Notes: generated by a model not told the origin, from the letters alone. A DNA stretch of 42,674 nucleotides from Candidatus Dadabacteria bacterium UBA1144 (GCA_002311855.1 DCAB01000002.1:1-42674), one strand, 5' to 3'; shown: positions 6,631 to 15,884, counted from the stretch's first letter. Program-made: numbers and translations.

Positions 6631-6987
6631 ATGGAAATTATATCATATTCTTCGGAAGCTAAAAATTTCTCTCTACTCAAAACACAACGATATTTAGAAA
6701 AGAATTTTATTCTACTCGGTGTTGATAAAATTCCATTTAGTGATCATCGAATTATGATTGAGGTTAATACTTTAAATGACTACTTAGATGATAGCTCTAT
6801 CGATTTTTATAAAACAAAGAAACTCAAAATTCCTTCGGAGTTGATTTACAATAAGAAAAACAAATTTAGCCTAACTTTGCAAATTGATAATAATAATTTT
6901 TGTTTGAAAGCATTTAAGCCTTTTTGGGGAAGAATAGGTAAAAATAATTTATGGCTGGCTTTTTTTTCGTATCTGAAATTACATTAG
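6631..6987 (+). CDS. Orphan protein downstream of coaX (118 aa)
   Basis: I do not recognise a family. The protein is basic and rich in Lys, Asn and Phe, has no signal peptide or membrane span, and ends with several aromatics (PFWGRIGKNNLWLAFFSYL). The ATG lies 4 bases after the coaX stop, so it is likely cotranscribed and translationally coupled. Gene neighbourhood might suggest a link with CoA synthesis, but that is only position. Confidence 0.6.
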   Translation: MEIISYSSEAKNFSLLKTQRYLEKNFILLGVDKIPFSDHRIMIEVNTLNDYLDDSSIDFYKTKKLKIPSELIYNKKNKFSLTLQIDNNNFCLKAFKPFWGRIGKNNLWLAFFSYLKLH

Positions 6988-7027
6988 ATGTTCGAACTGC
7001 CGGACAAAAGTTGATGATTTGCGTAGC

Positions 7028-7057
7028 TTACTTTTGACTTTGATTAGTCAAAAGTAA
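7028..7057. promoter_or_regulatory. 12-bp palindrome before a MerR-like gene, probable operator
   Basis: TTACTTTTGACT (7028-7039) and its perfect complement AGTCAAAAGTAA (7046-7057) flank six bases. The left arm contains TTGACT (7034-7039), usable as a -35 box, and AT-rich -10-like sequence begins at 7057. The palindrome would thus span the promoter of the downstream regulator, whose ATG is 12 bases away. Autoregulation by that protein is the obvious reading. A terminator is unlikely because no T-run follows. Confidence 0.55.
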
Positions 7058-7068
7058 TAATTATTATT

Positions 7069-7785
7069 ATGAAAACAATCACATTGCATGATCTCATTAT
7101 CAAATTAAAAAACAAAAAAATTCGCTTAGGCCCCGATCCTAAAGCAACTGTAAGTCTTTATTCAGCACTTGGTCTACTTCCCCCGCCGAACATCAAAGCT
7201 GGACCTGATTCAAATTTGCAACCTGAAATTTCTTATCCTCTGGATACTATCGATAAAATTATTGAGATAGAACAACTTAAAAGCAAGGGTCTTGACCTTG
7301 AAGAAATTAGAGATTCTTATGCATTGGATTATGTTAGCGATTACATCAATGATATCCTGGCAACCAAGGACAAGGCTAAACTCAAACAGCTTGCCCAATT
7401 ATTAGCTCAAGATAGCGGTCAATTGTCTTCAGTGTTAGAAGCACCTCTAATCAAGGTCATTGAGACTAATAGCCCCAAGGAACTTTCAAAGCTTTTAAGT
7501 CGTTTTGCGGGGCAGAGTTTCTATTCTCTTCTCGAATCAAACAAATCATTAGAAGAATATAATGTTAATGAAGCAAAAAAATCATTGTTTAGATCTCTAT
7601 TCTATCTTTCTGTTGTATGTCTAAAGCTAGCAAGGAAGTCAAAAGACAAAGCACTAGAAGATTCAGCATTTGAAACTTACGACAAGATGGTTGTAGGTCC
7701 AATAGAGAAAGCTACAAAGAAAGTTCAGGAAGAATTTAGAAATTCTCTTAATAATTACATGAAGACTAGAAAATCTAGTCCATAA
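7069..7785 (+). CDS. MerR-like winged-helix regulator
   Basis: The N-terminal 85 residues carry MerR-type winged-helix signs: YSALGLLPPP (the Y..xGLLpPP turn) and, after a short insertion, IIEIEQLKSKGLDLEEIRD (helix before the dimer region). The remaining 150 residues are helical and Leu/Lys-rich, without the Cys of metal sensors, and match no effector domain I know. The gene follows a 12-bp palindrome that overlaps its own promoter region, so it may repress itself. It ends inside the end of the convergent cimA (11-bp overlap). Ligand and targets cannot be told from sequence. Confidence 0.65.
   Translation: MKTITLHDLIIKLKNKKIRLGPDPKATVSLYSALGLLPPPNIKAGPDSNLQPEISYPLDTIDKIIEIEQLKSKGLDLEEIRDSYALDYVSDYINDILATKDKAKLKQLAQLLAQDSGQLSSVLEAPLIKVIETNSPKELSKLLSRFAGQSFYSLLESNKSLEEYNVNEAKKSLFRSLFYLSVVCLKLARKSKDKALEDSAFETYDKMVVGPIEKATKKVQEEFRNSLNNYMKTRKSSP
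7764..7780. other. 7-bp hairpin at the convergent regulator/cimA junction
   Basis: GACTAGA (7764-7770) and TCTAGTC (7774-7780) form a perfect stem with a 3-base loop inside the 3' ends of both convergent genes. There is no T-run, so it is at most a weak bidirectional stop. Confidence 0.3.
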
Positions 7786-9334
7786 GCTTATATTCAATAC
7801 TGTCAATCAACGCTTTCCAACTTGCCTCAACTATATCTCTAGAAACTCCAATTGTAGACCATGTAGATTTCCCATCGGTTGATTCGATTATAACTCTGAC
7901 TAAAGATGCTGTTCCTCTACTGCCAGTAACAACTCTTACGTTGTAATCATTTAGTTCTACCCCGTCAAGGTCTGGGTAATATTTAACGAGGGCTTTTTTT
8001 AGTGCGATATCTAGAGCATTAACTGGACCTAAGCCACTTGAAGCATGTTCAATTATCTCGTCATTAATTTTAATTTTTACTCTTGCTGTTGATTTACTTG
8101 AAGGAATTATTTGTCTTGTATTTATTTCGGTTTCAATTAATTCGATTTTAGGTTTATAGTGACCTGATATTCTTTTGACTAACAATTCAAAGGATGCATC
8201 AACTCCCTCAAATTCATATCCTTCATTTTCTAATGTTTTAAGTTCATTTAAAATTTGTATTACATTTTTATCGGAAATTTGATTATAGATATTTAACTCT
8301 TTCAATTTATATATGATATTACTTTTTCCGGAAAGATCTGATACCAAAATTCGTCTGTGGTTGCCCACAGAATTTGGCTCGATATGCTCATAAGTTAAAT
8401 TGTTTTTTATTATAGCACTTACGTGTATTCCGCCTTTATGGGTAAAAGCACTTTTTCCGACAAATGGCAACTTTTTGTTTTTTGGTAAATTAGCCAAATC
8501 ATTTATAAAATTAGAAACTTCGTAGAGTTTCTCAAGGTTTGAGTTTGGAATACAATTAATTCCCATTTTTAGATTTAAATTTGCGATTATCGAACATAAA
8601 TTTGCATTCCCACATCTTTCTCCATATCCATTAATTGTCCCTTGAACTTGATCTGCTCCTGAGATAACTGCTTGCAGGGCATTCGCGACTCCTAAATCAG
8701 AATCATTGTGGGTATGAATACCAAGAATGCACTTTTTTTTAATTTTCTTTGCCGCTTCTACTATTTTTTCAATTTCCCAAGGGGTGGATCCACCGTTAGT
8801 ATCACATAGTATAATTCCTTTTGCCCCGGAATTAAGAGCGGATTTAAGACATTGAATTGCGTATTTTTTGTTGGCTTTATATCCATCAAAAAAATGCTCG
8901 GCATCAAAGAAAACTTCATCAACCCTTTTTGATAAGTATGAAATAGAATCTGATATTAATTCTAGATTCTCATCGTTTGTTATTTTGAGAGCTTCAGAAA
9001 CATGAAAATCCCATGCTTTGCCGACGATTGTAATCGTTGATGTGTTTGCATTCAACAAAGATTGTATATTGAAATCCTGGTCGCACTTTTGCCTTGCCCT
9101 TCTTGTACTTCCAAAAGCCACTAATTTCGCATTTTTGTATTTTTCTTTTCGGGCTTTTTTGAAAAATCCTTCATCTCTATCATTTGAACCTGGCCAACCT
9201 CCTTCAATGTACCCCACTCCTAGTTCATCAATTTTGTGGCTAACTCTTATTTTATCCTCAATGGAAAAAGATACCCCTTCACCTTGTGTTCCGTCCCTAA
9301 GCGTTACATCGTATGCTGTGACTTTTTTTGACAT
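7775..9334 (-). CDS. cimA: (R)-citramalate synthase CimA
   Basis: Condenses pyruvate and acetyl-CoA to citramalate, the first step of the threonine-independent isoleucine route; LeuC/LeuD and a LeuB-type dehydrogenase would carry it to 2-ketobutyrate. The 519-aa chain has the HMGL/LeuA barrel: metal-site motif DVTLRDGTQGEG (9-20), HTHND in the His-containing strand, and GERCGNANL. A C-terminal LeuA dimer/allosteric domain follows, usually bound by isoleucine. The GTQGEG signature and long C-terminus fit the CimA group better than LeuA. The start codon directly follows the lysC stop, so the two are coupled. Confidence 0.9.
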   Translation of the reverse strand: MSKKVTAYDVTLRDGTQGEGVSFSIEDKIRVSHKIDELGVGYIEGGWPGSNDRDEGFFKKARKEKYKNAKLVAFGSTRRARQKCDQDFNIQSLLNANTSTITIVGKAWDFHVSEALKITNDENLELISDSISYLSKRVDEVFFDAEHFFDGYKANKKYAIQCLKSALNSGAKGIILCDTNGGSTPWEIEKIVEAAKKIKKKCILGIHTHNDSDLGVANALQAVISGADQVQGTINGYGERCGNANLCSIIANLNLKMGINCIPNSNLEKLYEVSNFINDLANLPKNKKLPFVGKSAFTHKGGIHVSAIIKNNLTYEHIEPNSVGNHRRILVSDLSGKSNIIYKLKELNIYNQISDKNVIQILNELKTLENEGYEFEGVDASFELLVKRISGHYKPKIELIETEINTRQIIPSSKSTARVKIKINDEIIEHASSGLGPVNALDIALKKALVKYYPDLDGVELNDYNVRVVTGSRGTASLVRVIIESTDGKSTWSTIGVSRDIVEASWKALIDSIEYKLMD

Positions 9335-10555
9335 CTAATCTAAATTAAATTCCCTGTGAAGTGACTTAATTGCAGATTTGCATTTACTTGTATTGATTAC
9401 ACAAGATATTTTAATTTCTGATGTGGTTATCATGCTAATGTTAATTTTTGATTTCGAAAGAGATTTAAACATTCTAGTTGCAATTCCGGTATGAGTCTTC
9501 ATTCCCGCTCCAATTATAGATATCAATGCAATTTGTTCATCTTTAATTAATTTTCGATATGCGAGTTTTGACTTATTTTTTTCTAAAATTTTGACCGTTT
9601 TATTGAGATCTTCTTTGGGAATAGTAAAAGTTAGATCCGTCTTTCCATCTGTGCTAATATTTTGCACTATCATATCAACAACTATCCCGGCGAAACCTAT
9701 AGGTTGAAAAATCTTGGAGGCAACTCCAGGTTTGTCTTCAATGCCAACGATTGTTATCTTGGATTGTTTCAAATCGTGGGTGATGCCTGTTACGACGTTC
9801 TTTTCTTTAATAGGAATTAATTTTTCATCCATAACCCAAGTTCCTTTTTCAGAATTTTTTTTTGTTGATTTAACATGTAATTTAATTTTCAAATTATTAG
9901 CATATTCAACTGCTTTTGCTTGTAAAACCTTTGATCCTACGCTCGCCATCTCAAGCATTTCTTGATAGGAAATATAATTGATTTTTTTTGCTCTTTTGTA
10001 AAGTTTTGGATCAGTTGTATAAATTCCATCAACGTCATCTTTTAGTAACTCACAATGGGATGCATTTAAAGCCGATGCTATCGCGACAGCAGTTAAATCT
10101 GATCCTCCTCTTCCTAGTGTGGTTATATCATCTTTTGAATTAATCCCTTGAAATCCAGGAACTACTACAACGTAACCCTTTTTTAAATATTCTTTTATTT
10201 TATCTGTTCCAACCGAGATAATTGTGGCTTTACTGTGTAGATCATTTGTAATTAGTCTAAATTTTGATGGGTCAAGAGATATGGCCTTGACTCCAATTCC
10301 TGAAAGTGCAATGGTGACCAATCCAGCCGAAACTTTTTCTCCCGTAGAAATTACTTGATCGTATTCTCTCTCGTTGGGAATATCCGCGATATCCTTGGTT
10401 AACTTATCAAGTCTGTCAGTTTCACCTGCCATTGCAGAAACCACTACGACCATTGATTTTTTTTTCCTTAGTGTTGAAATATTTCTCGCAATAGATTTGA
10501 TTTTTTTTATATCCCCTACACTCTTTCCCCCATATTTTTGAACTACTAAATTCAT
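9335..10555 (-). CDS. lysC: Aspartate kinase
   Basis: Phosphorylates aspartate, opening lysine, threonine, methionine and diaminopimelate synthesis. The 406-aa monofunctional chain has the amino-acid kinase domain (GRGGSDLTAVA, DGIYTTDP) and two C-terminal ACT domains that normally give feedback control by lysine or threonine. Oddity: the N-terminal motif, usually KYGG(T/S)S, reads KYGGKSVGD, putting a Lys at a position normally Thr or Ser in the active-site loop. It lies tightly between tsaE and cimA. Family call is firm; whether the substitution changes activity is unknown. Confidence 0.92.
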   Translation of the reverse strand: MNLVVQKYGGKSVGDIKKIKSIARNISTLRKKKSMVVVVSAMAGETDRLDKLTKDIADIPNEREYDQVISTGEKVSAGLVTIALSGIGVKAISLDPSKFRLITNDLHSKATIISVGTDKIKEYLKKGYVVVVPGFQGINSKDDITTLGRGGSDLTAVAIASALNASHCELLKDDVDGIYTTDPKLYKRAKKINYISYQEMLEMASVGSKVLQAKAVEYANNLKIKLHVKSTKKNSEKGTWVMDEKLIPIKEKNVVTGITHDLKQSKITIVGIEDKPGVASKIFQPIGFAGIVVDMIVQNISTDGKTDLTFTIPKEDLNKTVKILEKNKSKLAYRKLIKDEQIALISIIGAGMKTHTGIATRMFKSLSKSKINISMITTSEIKISCVINTSKCKSAIKSLHREFNLD

Positions 10556-10999
10556 TTATAAATTTCCTCTAATTGCAATTGCTCTCAGATTAATATTATC
10601 CTTTATAAAATTAAAATAAATATCTATTGTTCTATCTTTCTCTTTCAAAAATAGATTCTTATACCGATTAGCCCATTCAACGATTATTAAATTCTTTTTT
10701 TGATTTAATATTTCAAAAAAACCAATTTGTTCTAGCTCGTCAATGTCCGTTACTCTATAGAAATCAAAATGATATATTGTCAAATTTCTACCAGATTCGT
10801 AAATATTGAGTATCAAGAAAGTTGGGCTCCCGACCATATCCTGGACTCTAAGGTGATCTGCAAGAAATCTGACAAATTGTGTCTTACCGGAACCCAATTC
10901 TCCATTTAACAGCAAGATTGTCCCCTGTTCGATTTTTTTTGAAATCTCTAAAGCAATTTCATTTGTTTCATTTATGGAGCATATTTTTGAATTAAGCAT
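10556..10999 (-). CDS. tsaE: tRNA t6A synthesis ATPase TsaE
   Basis: ATPase that works with TsaB and TsaD to make N6-threonylcarbamoyladenosine at tRNA position 37. The 147-aa chain has P-loop GELGSGKT (33-40), the SPTF loop and HFDFYR, in the order typical of the family. It overlaps the nnrDE 3' end by 8 bases and abuts lysC. Its partner TsaB is at 17489; TsaD is not in the window. Confidence 0.93.
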   Translation of the reverse strand: MLNSKICSINETNEIALEISKKIEQGTILLLNGELGSGKTQFVRFLADHLRVQDMVGSPTFLILNIYESGRNLTIYHFDFYRVTDIDELEQIGFFEILNQKKNLIIVEWANRYKNLFLKEKDRTIDIYFNFIKDNINLRAIAIRGNL

Positions 11000-12569
11000 T
11001 TAAGATTGTATCTAATTCCATATTTGTATTTGAATTTTCTTCAATAGTTGAAATAGTTTTAGGTAATAATTTTATTATTTCTGAAGCCAATATACCTCTT
11101 TTTGAATTTTTTACAGAGATTATATCCCCCGCTTTACCGTGAACAAATACACCTAAAACTGTTGAATCTATAATTGAATATCCTTGGGCAATAAAACTGG
11201 CGATAATTCCAGTTAAGCAATCTCCCATTCCCCCCGTTGCCATTCCTTCATTACCAGAACCATTGATATAAATCTTATTTTTAGGTGATGAAATAATCGT
11301 TCTGTATCCTTTTAAAACTGTTATAGCGTTAGTCTTCGATGAAATTTCTTTTGCGATACTAATTCGGTTCTTTTGGACGTCTCTTATATTTATGCCAGAC
11401 AATCTTGACATCTCTCCAGGATGTGGCGTTATCACGATATTTTTCTTGGTTTTCTTTAAAATATTTAAATTTCTGGAAATTACATTTAAACCATCGGCAT
11501 CAAGAATGATAGGGCAATTGAACAGACCTATTGAATCCTTAACTATTCTTAACAGACCTGATCTGTTACCCATACCAGGACCTATAACAACTGCGGATGG
11601 CTCTTTGGACAGCCTTTTTTTAACTTCTACACTAAAAAGTTCTTCATTCATTGTTGAGCCATCATTAGAATTTGGGATTTCAATAAAAATTGACTCTGGA
11701 AATTTCTTTTTTAATGTACTACTTATACATTTTGGTATGCATAGAGTTACAAGCCCACATCCCGATTTATAAGCTGCGAGTCCAGCTAGACTTATTGCTC
11801 CAGACATATTTTTTGACCCGCCTATAAAGAGGACGTGTCCAAAACTACCTTTATTAGAAGACTTGTCCCGTTTTTTTAAAAAACCCTTGAAGAAATTATC
11901 ATCAACAAAAAAACTGTTTAATTTGTTTGATAATTCATTGGGCGTGGAGAGTTTAACAAGATGAACTTTTTTGCTATGTTTGTATCCTGGATCCGTCAGA
12001 AGGCCAGGTTTTATAAAATCGAAGGTTATTGTTAAATCTGCATTTATACAAGTACCGTATGTTAAGCCAGTATCAGCATTTAGACCCGATGGTAAATCTA
12101 TTGAGCAAACTGGAATTTTAATTGAATTAATTTTATCTATCAGATAGCTTGTTGCTTTATTTATATTTCTATTAAGACCGACCCCAAAGATTCCGTCTAT
12201 TACAAGATCGAATCTTTTTAAATTTATTGATTTATAATTTTTCACAATTTTTATATTTAATTTTTTGACTATTTTTAAATTTTCTAAATAACCAAGCGAT
12301 TTTTTTTTGGAACTGTTAACTATCAGTATCTCACATTTAAAGCCATCAATGTGGAGATGTCTTGCTATCACTAACCCATCACCACCATTATTCCCAGTAC
12401 CAATTACTAGAAGGGAATTCTTAGGTTTATATTCTTTTTTTATTATTTCGAAAGATTTCAAACCCGCTATTTCCATACGAATTTTACTAGGGATTTGGTA
12501 TCTAGAAGTTGAGAGAAAATCAATTTCTTTTATTTGATTAGCTGAGGCTAGCTTCATATTTTTAATCAT
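10992..12569 (-). CDS. nnr: Bifunctional NAD(P)HX epimerase/dehydratase
   Basis: Repairs NADH and NADPH hydrates. The N-terminal half is a YjeF_N epimerase with GNNGGDG (59-65); the C-terminal half is an ADP-dependent dehydratase of the ribokinase-like fold with PHPGEMSRL and the signature GMATGGMGDCLTG around residue 450. At 525 aa it is the usual fused length. The ATG at 12569 gives MIKNMK; the second ATG four codons later is equally possible. It begins the four-gene operon nnr-tsaE-lysC-cimA and is divergent from the radical SAM gene. Confidence 0.93.
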   Translation of the reverse strand: MIKNMKLASANQIKEIDFLSTSRYQIPSKIRMEIAGLKSFEIIKKEYKPKNSLLVIGTGNNGGDGLVIARHLHIDGFKCEILIVNSSKKKSLGYLENLKIVKKLNIKIVKNYKSINLKRFDLVIDGIFGVGLNRNINKATSYLIDKINSIKIPVCSIDLPSGLNADTGLTYGTCINADLTITFDFIKPGLLTDPGYKHSKKVHLVKLSTPNELSNKLNSFFVDDNFFKGFLKKRDKSSNKGSFGHVLFIGGSKNMSGAISLAGLAAYKSGCGLVTLCIPKCISSTLKKKFPESIFIEIPNSNDGSTMNEELFSVEVKKRLSKEPSAVVIGPGMGNRSGLLRIVKDSIGLFNCPIILDADGLNVISRNLNILKKTKKNIVITPHPGEMSRLSGINIRDVQKNRISIAKEISSKTNAITVLKGYRTIISSPKNKIYINGSGNEGMATGGMGDCLTGIIASFIAQGYSIIDSTVLGVFVHGKAGDIISVKNSKRGILASEIIKLLPKTISTIEENSNTNMELDTILNA

Positions 12570-12646
12570 AAACCATCAAAATTGGCATTCCAATAGTAAT
12601 TTGAGATTGAATTGGATTTAATTCTTAGGAATAATGTCCTTTAGTA

Positions 12647-13624
12647 ATGTTGTACAAGGATAGCACATTTCTTCAACTACTGAATTTAGGCGCGCTTGGT
12701 TTTTCTAAATGGGTCCAAACCAAAATTAAAAATTCTCCAACGTTAGTTAATCTTGAAGTAACAAAGCTTTGTAATGCGACATGTGATTTCTGTGATTATT
12801 GGCAAACTAAACACGAAGAAAGATTAGATGATTATACTGGCGTAATAAAAACAATTAATCCACTTGTTGTTATGGTGACGGGTGGTGAGCCAATGCTTAG
12901 AAAAGATATTTCGAACGTGATAAGACAAATTAAATCGGCATCTTTTTTTACCTATACTGGAATAATTACAAAGGGCGATTTACTTGATTTAGAAAAAGCC
13001 AAAGAACTTTACGATGCCGGATTAGATCAAATTTCTATTTCACTTGATTTCTTGGGAGATAGGCATTCTGCTAATAGAGGTGTAAATGGATTATGGGATC
13101 ATATATCTACCTTGATACCAACAATTTCATCTGAACTTCGAAAAAATATATCTCTCAATACCATAATTATGGATGACAATTTAGATCAAATAATAGATAT
13201 AGCAAAAAGAGCTAAAGAGTGGGATGCTAATATTTCCTTTAGTGCTTATTCTGCAATGAAAGCAAATAATGATGAGCATTGTGTTACTGATCAAATAAAA
13301 AAAGTAAATGATGTAGTTGATGAACTTATATCTTTAAAAAAGCAATGGGGAGATACGATTGTATCAAGCGATTATTATTTAAAACAAGTTCCTCTTTTTT
13401 TTAAAAACGGCCATGGACCAAGTTGTGATGCTGGACATTCGATGCTAACTGTTACCCCAGATGGGCATGTTAAAAGATGCTCTGAGATGCCAGCAGTTTG
13501 TCATTATACAGACTATGATACAGAATTGTTCACTGATACAAAATGTACTATGTGTTGGTTTAGCTGCAGAGGTGAGACACAAGCGCCAGGATTTGCTAAA
13601 GCCAGGGAATATTTAGGGCTCTAA
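12647..13624 (+). CDS. Orphan radical SAM enzyme with a C-terminal Cys cluster
   Basis: The radical SAM cluster motif is CNATCDFC (Cys42, 46, 49), followed by GGEP, the SAM-binding loop. The C-terminal 90 residues add at least six further cysteines (SCDAG, KRCSEM, then CTMCWFSC), a SPASM/twitch-like arrangement for auxiliary iron-sulfur clusters. Enzymes of this architecture usually modify peptides or complete cofactors, but no substrate peptide, precursor gene or partner lies next to it. It is a single-gene unit, divergent from nnr and convergent with cysS. Function cannot be assigned. Confidence 0.85.
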   Translation: MLYKDSTFLQLLNLGALGFSKWVQTKIKNSPTLVNLEVTKLCNATCDFCDYWQTKHEERLDDYTGVIKTINPLVVMVTGGEPMLRKDISNVIRQIKSASFFTYTGIITKGDLLDLEKAKELYDAGLDQISISLDFLGDRHSANRGVNGLWDHISTLIPTISSELRKNISLNTIIMDDNLDQIIDIAKRAKEWDANISFSAYSAMKANNDEHCVTDQIKKVNDVVDELISLKKQWGDTIVSSDYYLKQVPLFFKNGHGPSCDAGHSMLTVTPDGHVKRCSEMPAVCHYTDYDTELFTDTKCTMCWFSCRGETQAPGFAKAREYLGL

Positions 13625-14998
13625 TCATTTTCTTTTCCAACTAGTCCCATTTTTAGTATCTATCAGTTCTATGCCAAGTTCTTCTGCTTGCAATCTTAGA
13701 TCATCAGCTTTCTTCCAGTTTTTAATTTGTCTTGCCATATTTCTTTCCAAAATTATTTTTTGAATCCTTTCCTGATCAAATTTTTGCTCAAATGATTCTT
13801 CTGAGCTAGTATCATCATTAATTTCATTTCTCCAACCAAAGATACCCATCGTGATCTCAAATTCTTCTATTAAGTCAATATTTGATTTTGTAAGAGCTCT
13901 CTCGTTGATATATTTGAAATAATATCCAAAAGCCTTAGCACTATTAAAATCGTCCCGCATTGCATTAATCCACAACTTCCTAAAATCATCCATTTTCCTT
14001 TCTCTGATATTCTTTGTATCTGAAATCTTTTTTTTAATTTTGATAAGAGTCTTTTTAATTTCTTTCAGCTTCTCACTGGAAAGATCGACGGGGGTTCTAT
14101 AATGATGAGTTAGGAAGAATATTTTTATAATATTCTTATTCCATATTTTTAATGCGTCTTGAATATTGACTATGTTACCAATAGATTTAGACATTTTTTC
14201 TTTATTGATATTTATCAAACCATTATGTATCCAGTAATTGGCGAATTTCTCATTAGATGTACACTCAGATTGAGCTATTTCGTTTTCATGATGAGGAAAT
14301 ATCAAATCTCTTCCTCCACCATGAATGTCGAAAGTTTCTCCTAGATATTTTGTACTCATTGAAGAACATTCTATATGCCAACCAGGTCTTCCTTTGCCCC
14401 ATGGGCTGTTCCAGGATGGATCACCTTCTTTTGATGATTTCCATAAGGCAAAATCCAAATCATTTTTTTTGTTGGGATTGATTTCTAGTCTTGTATGAGA
14501 GAGCATTGAATCTGTACTTTGATTTGAAAGTTTTCCATAATCTGAGAATTTACTAATATTGTAATAAACTTCTCCGGCCACGACATAGCCATATCCTGAA
14601 GCAATAATTTTTTTGATGAGTTCTATAATTTCGTTTATGTTCTCTGATACACAAGGCTGGAAGTCAGGACTTAAACACCCTAGATTTTTTACGTCTTCCA
14701 AATATTCTAGCTTGTATTTATTTGCTATTTTTTCTACTGCTATGCCTTCTTCAGCTGCTTTGGCAATTATCTTGTCATCTACGTCAGTAAAATTTCTTAC
14801 ATACTTGGTTTGATAACCCACGAACTTTAAGAATCTAATAATTAAATCAAATACTATGGCCGACCTTGCATGACCCATGTGGGAACTGCTATAGACTGTT
14901 GGTCCACAAACGTATATCCCTACTTTTCCAGGGATTAGTTCTTTAAAGATTTCTTTCTTATTAGTTAGAGAATTGTAAATACGTAATTCATGGTTCAT
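13625..14998 (-). CDS. cysS: Cysteinyl-tRNA synthetase
   Basis: Class I synthetase charging tRNA-Cys. Zinc/substrate Cys31 precedes HMGH (40-43, the HIGH motif); KMSKS lies near the middle; the ECSSMS and HHENE segments supply the other zinc ligands. At 457 aa the length is normal. The ATG overlaps the stop of the upstream enoyl-ACP reductase by one base (TAATG), so translation is coupled. Confidence 0.96.
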   Translation of the reverse strand: MNHELRIYNSLTNKKEIFKELIPGKVGIYVCGPTVYSSSHMGHARSAIVFDLIIRFLKFVGYQTKYVRNFTDVDDKIIAKAAEEGIAVEKIANKYKLEYLEDVKNLGCLSPDFQPCVSENINEIIELIKKIIASGYGYVVAGEVYYNISKFSDYGKLSNQSTDSMLSHTRLEINPNKKNDLDFALWKSSKEGDPSWNSPWGKGRPGWHIECSSMSTKYLGETFDIHGGGRDLIFPHHENEIAQSECTSNEKFANYWIHNGLININKEKMSKSIGNIVNIQDALKIWNKNIIKIFFLTHHYRTPVDLSSEKLKEIKKTLIKIKKKISDTKNIRERKMDDFRKLWINAMRDDFNSAKAFGYYFKYINERALTKSNIDLIEEFEITMGIFGWRNEINDDTSSEESFEQKFDQERIQKIILERNMARQIKNWKKADDLRLQAEELGIELIDTKNGTSWKRK

Positions 14999-15813
14999 TA
15001 AGATAATTCTTCTCCACCATCAACCCTAATGATATTCCCAGTTATCCAATCTGCTCCTGGATGAGACAGAGCTATTATACTTCCGGATATGTCCTCGGTT
15101 AAAGTGAGTCGATTACTAGGATTGTTTCTCAATGCTCCTTCGACGATGCTTTCTTTCCCAGGAATTTTTTCCAAAGCAGGAGTCAAAGTAACTCCGGCAC
15201 AAAGCGAATTGGCCGTTATTCCTTCTGGGGCTAATTCAACGGCAAGCTGTCTAATGTGAGATTCGAGTGCAGCTTTAGCTGCCGATACTGGTCCATAGGT
15301 TGGCCAAATTTTTCGACTTCCAGCACTAGACATTGCATATATTCTGGCCTTATGACTAAATAGGGATCTTGAATAAACATCTTGAACCCAGTAAACAAGC
15401 GAGTTTGCCATGACATCTAGAGTCATATCCATGTTTCTCTGAGTGACATTCCTCTCTATATCTTTTGACAAATAGGGTTTTAAAGAGCCGAAAGCTAGTG
15501 AATGAAGAAGAACTTTAATCTTTTTCTCAGAATTTCCTATTAGCTCTACTACTTTATCTAGGGTTTCTTTTCTTTTTTCTTCATCTGCCGCATTGATGTT
15601 GAAGAAATTTACTTCAACTCCATTGTTTTTAATACCCAAGACGATTTTCTCAACATTTTTCATTGTACCTTTTCTATCAAGATGAATACCGAGGATGTTT
15701 ACTCCGTATTCTGAAAGTTTTTTTGATACTTCAGCACCAAACCCGCTGGATGATCCTAAAATTAATGCCCAATGTCCTTCTAGCCAATTATCAATTTTCA
15801 TATTATCTCCCAA
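14998..15813 (-). CDS. Enoyl-ACP reductase, FabL-like (SDR family)
   Basis: Short-chain dehydrogenase fold with cofactor loop GSSSGFGAE (20-28) and catalytic Tyr173-x6-Lys180 (YGPVSAAK), the spacing used by FabI and FabL enoyl reductases rather than the Y-x3-K of ordinary SDRs. The second FabI tyrosine, normally ten residues before the catalytic one, is Ser here (MSSAGSRKIW), and the surrounding text resembles Bacillus FabL. It would reduce enoyl-ACP in the last step of fatty-acid elongation. An in-frame ATG (Met5) is an alternative start. It precedes cysS with a one-base overlap. Confidence 0.78.
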   Translation of the reverse strand: MGDNMKIDNWLEGHWALILGSSSGFGAEVSKKLSEYGVNILGIHLDRKGTMKNVEKIVLGIKNNGVEVNFFNINAADEEKRKETLDKVVELIGNSEKKIKVLLHSLAFGSLKPYLSKDIERNVTQRNMDMTLDVMANSLVYWVQDVYSRSLFSHKARIYAMSSAGSRKIWPTYGPVSAAKAALESHIRQLAVELAPEGITANSLCAGVTLTPALEKIPGKESIVEGALRNNPSNRLTLTEDISGSIIALSHPGADWITGNIIRVDGGEELS

Positions 15814-15884
15814 TCCTTACTTGAATATTTAATACAGAGTCTACGCATTGGGGACTTATATTCAAGGTATTATTAAATCTATAA

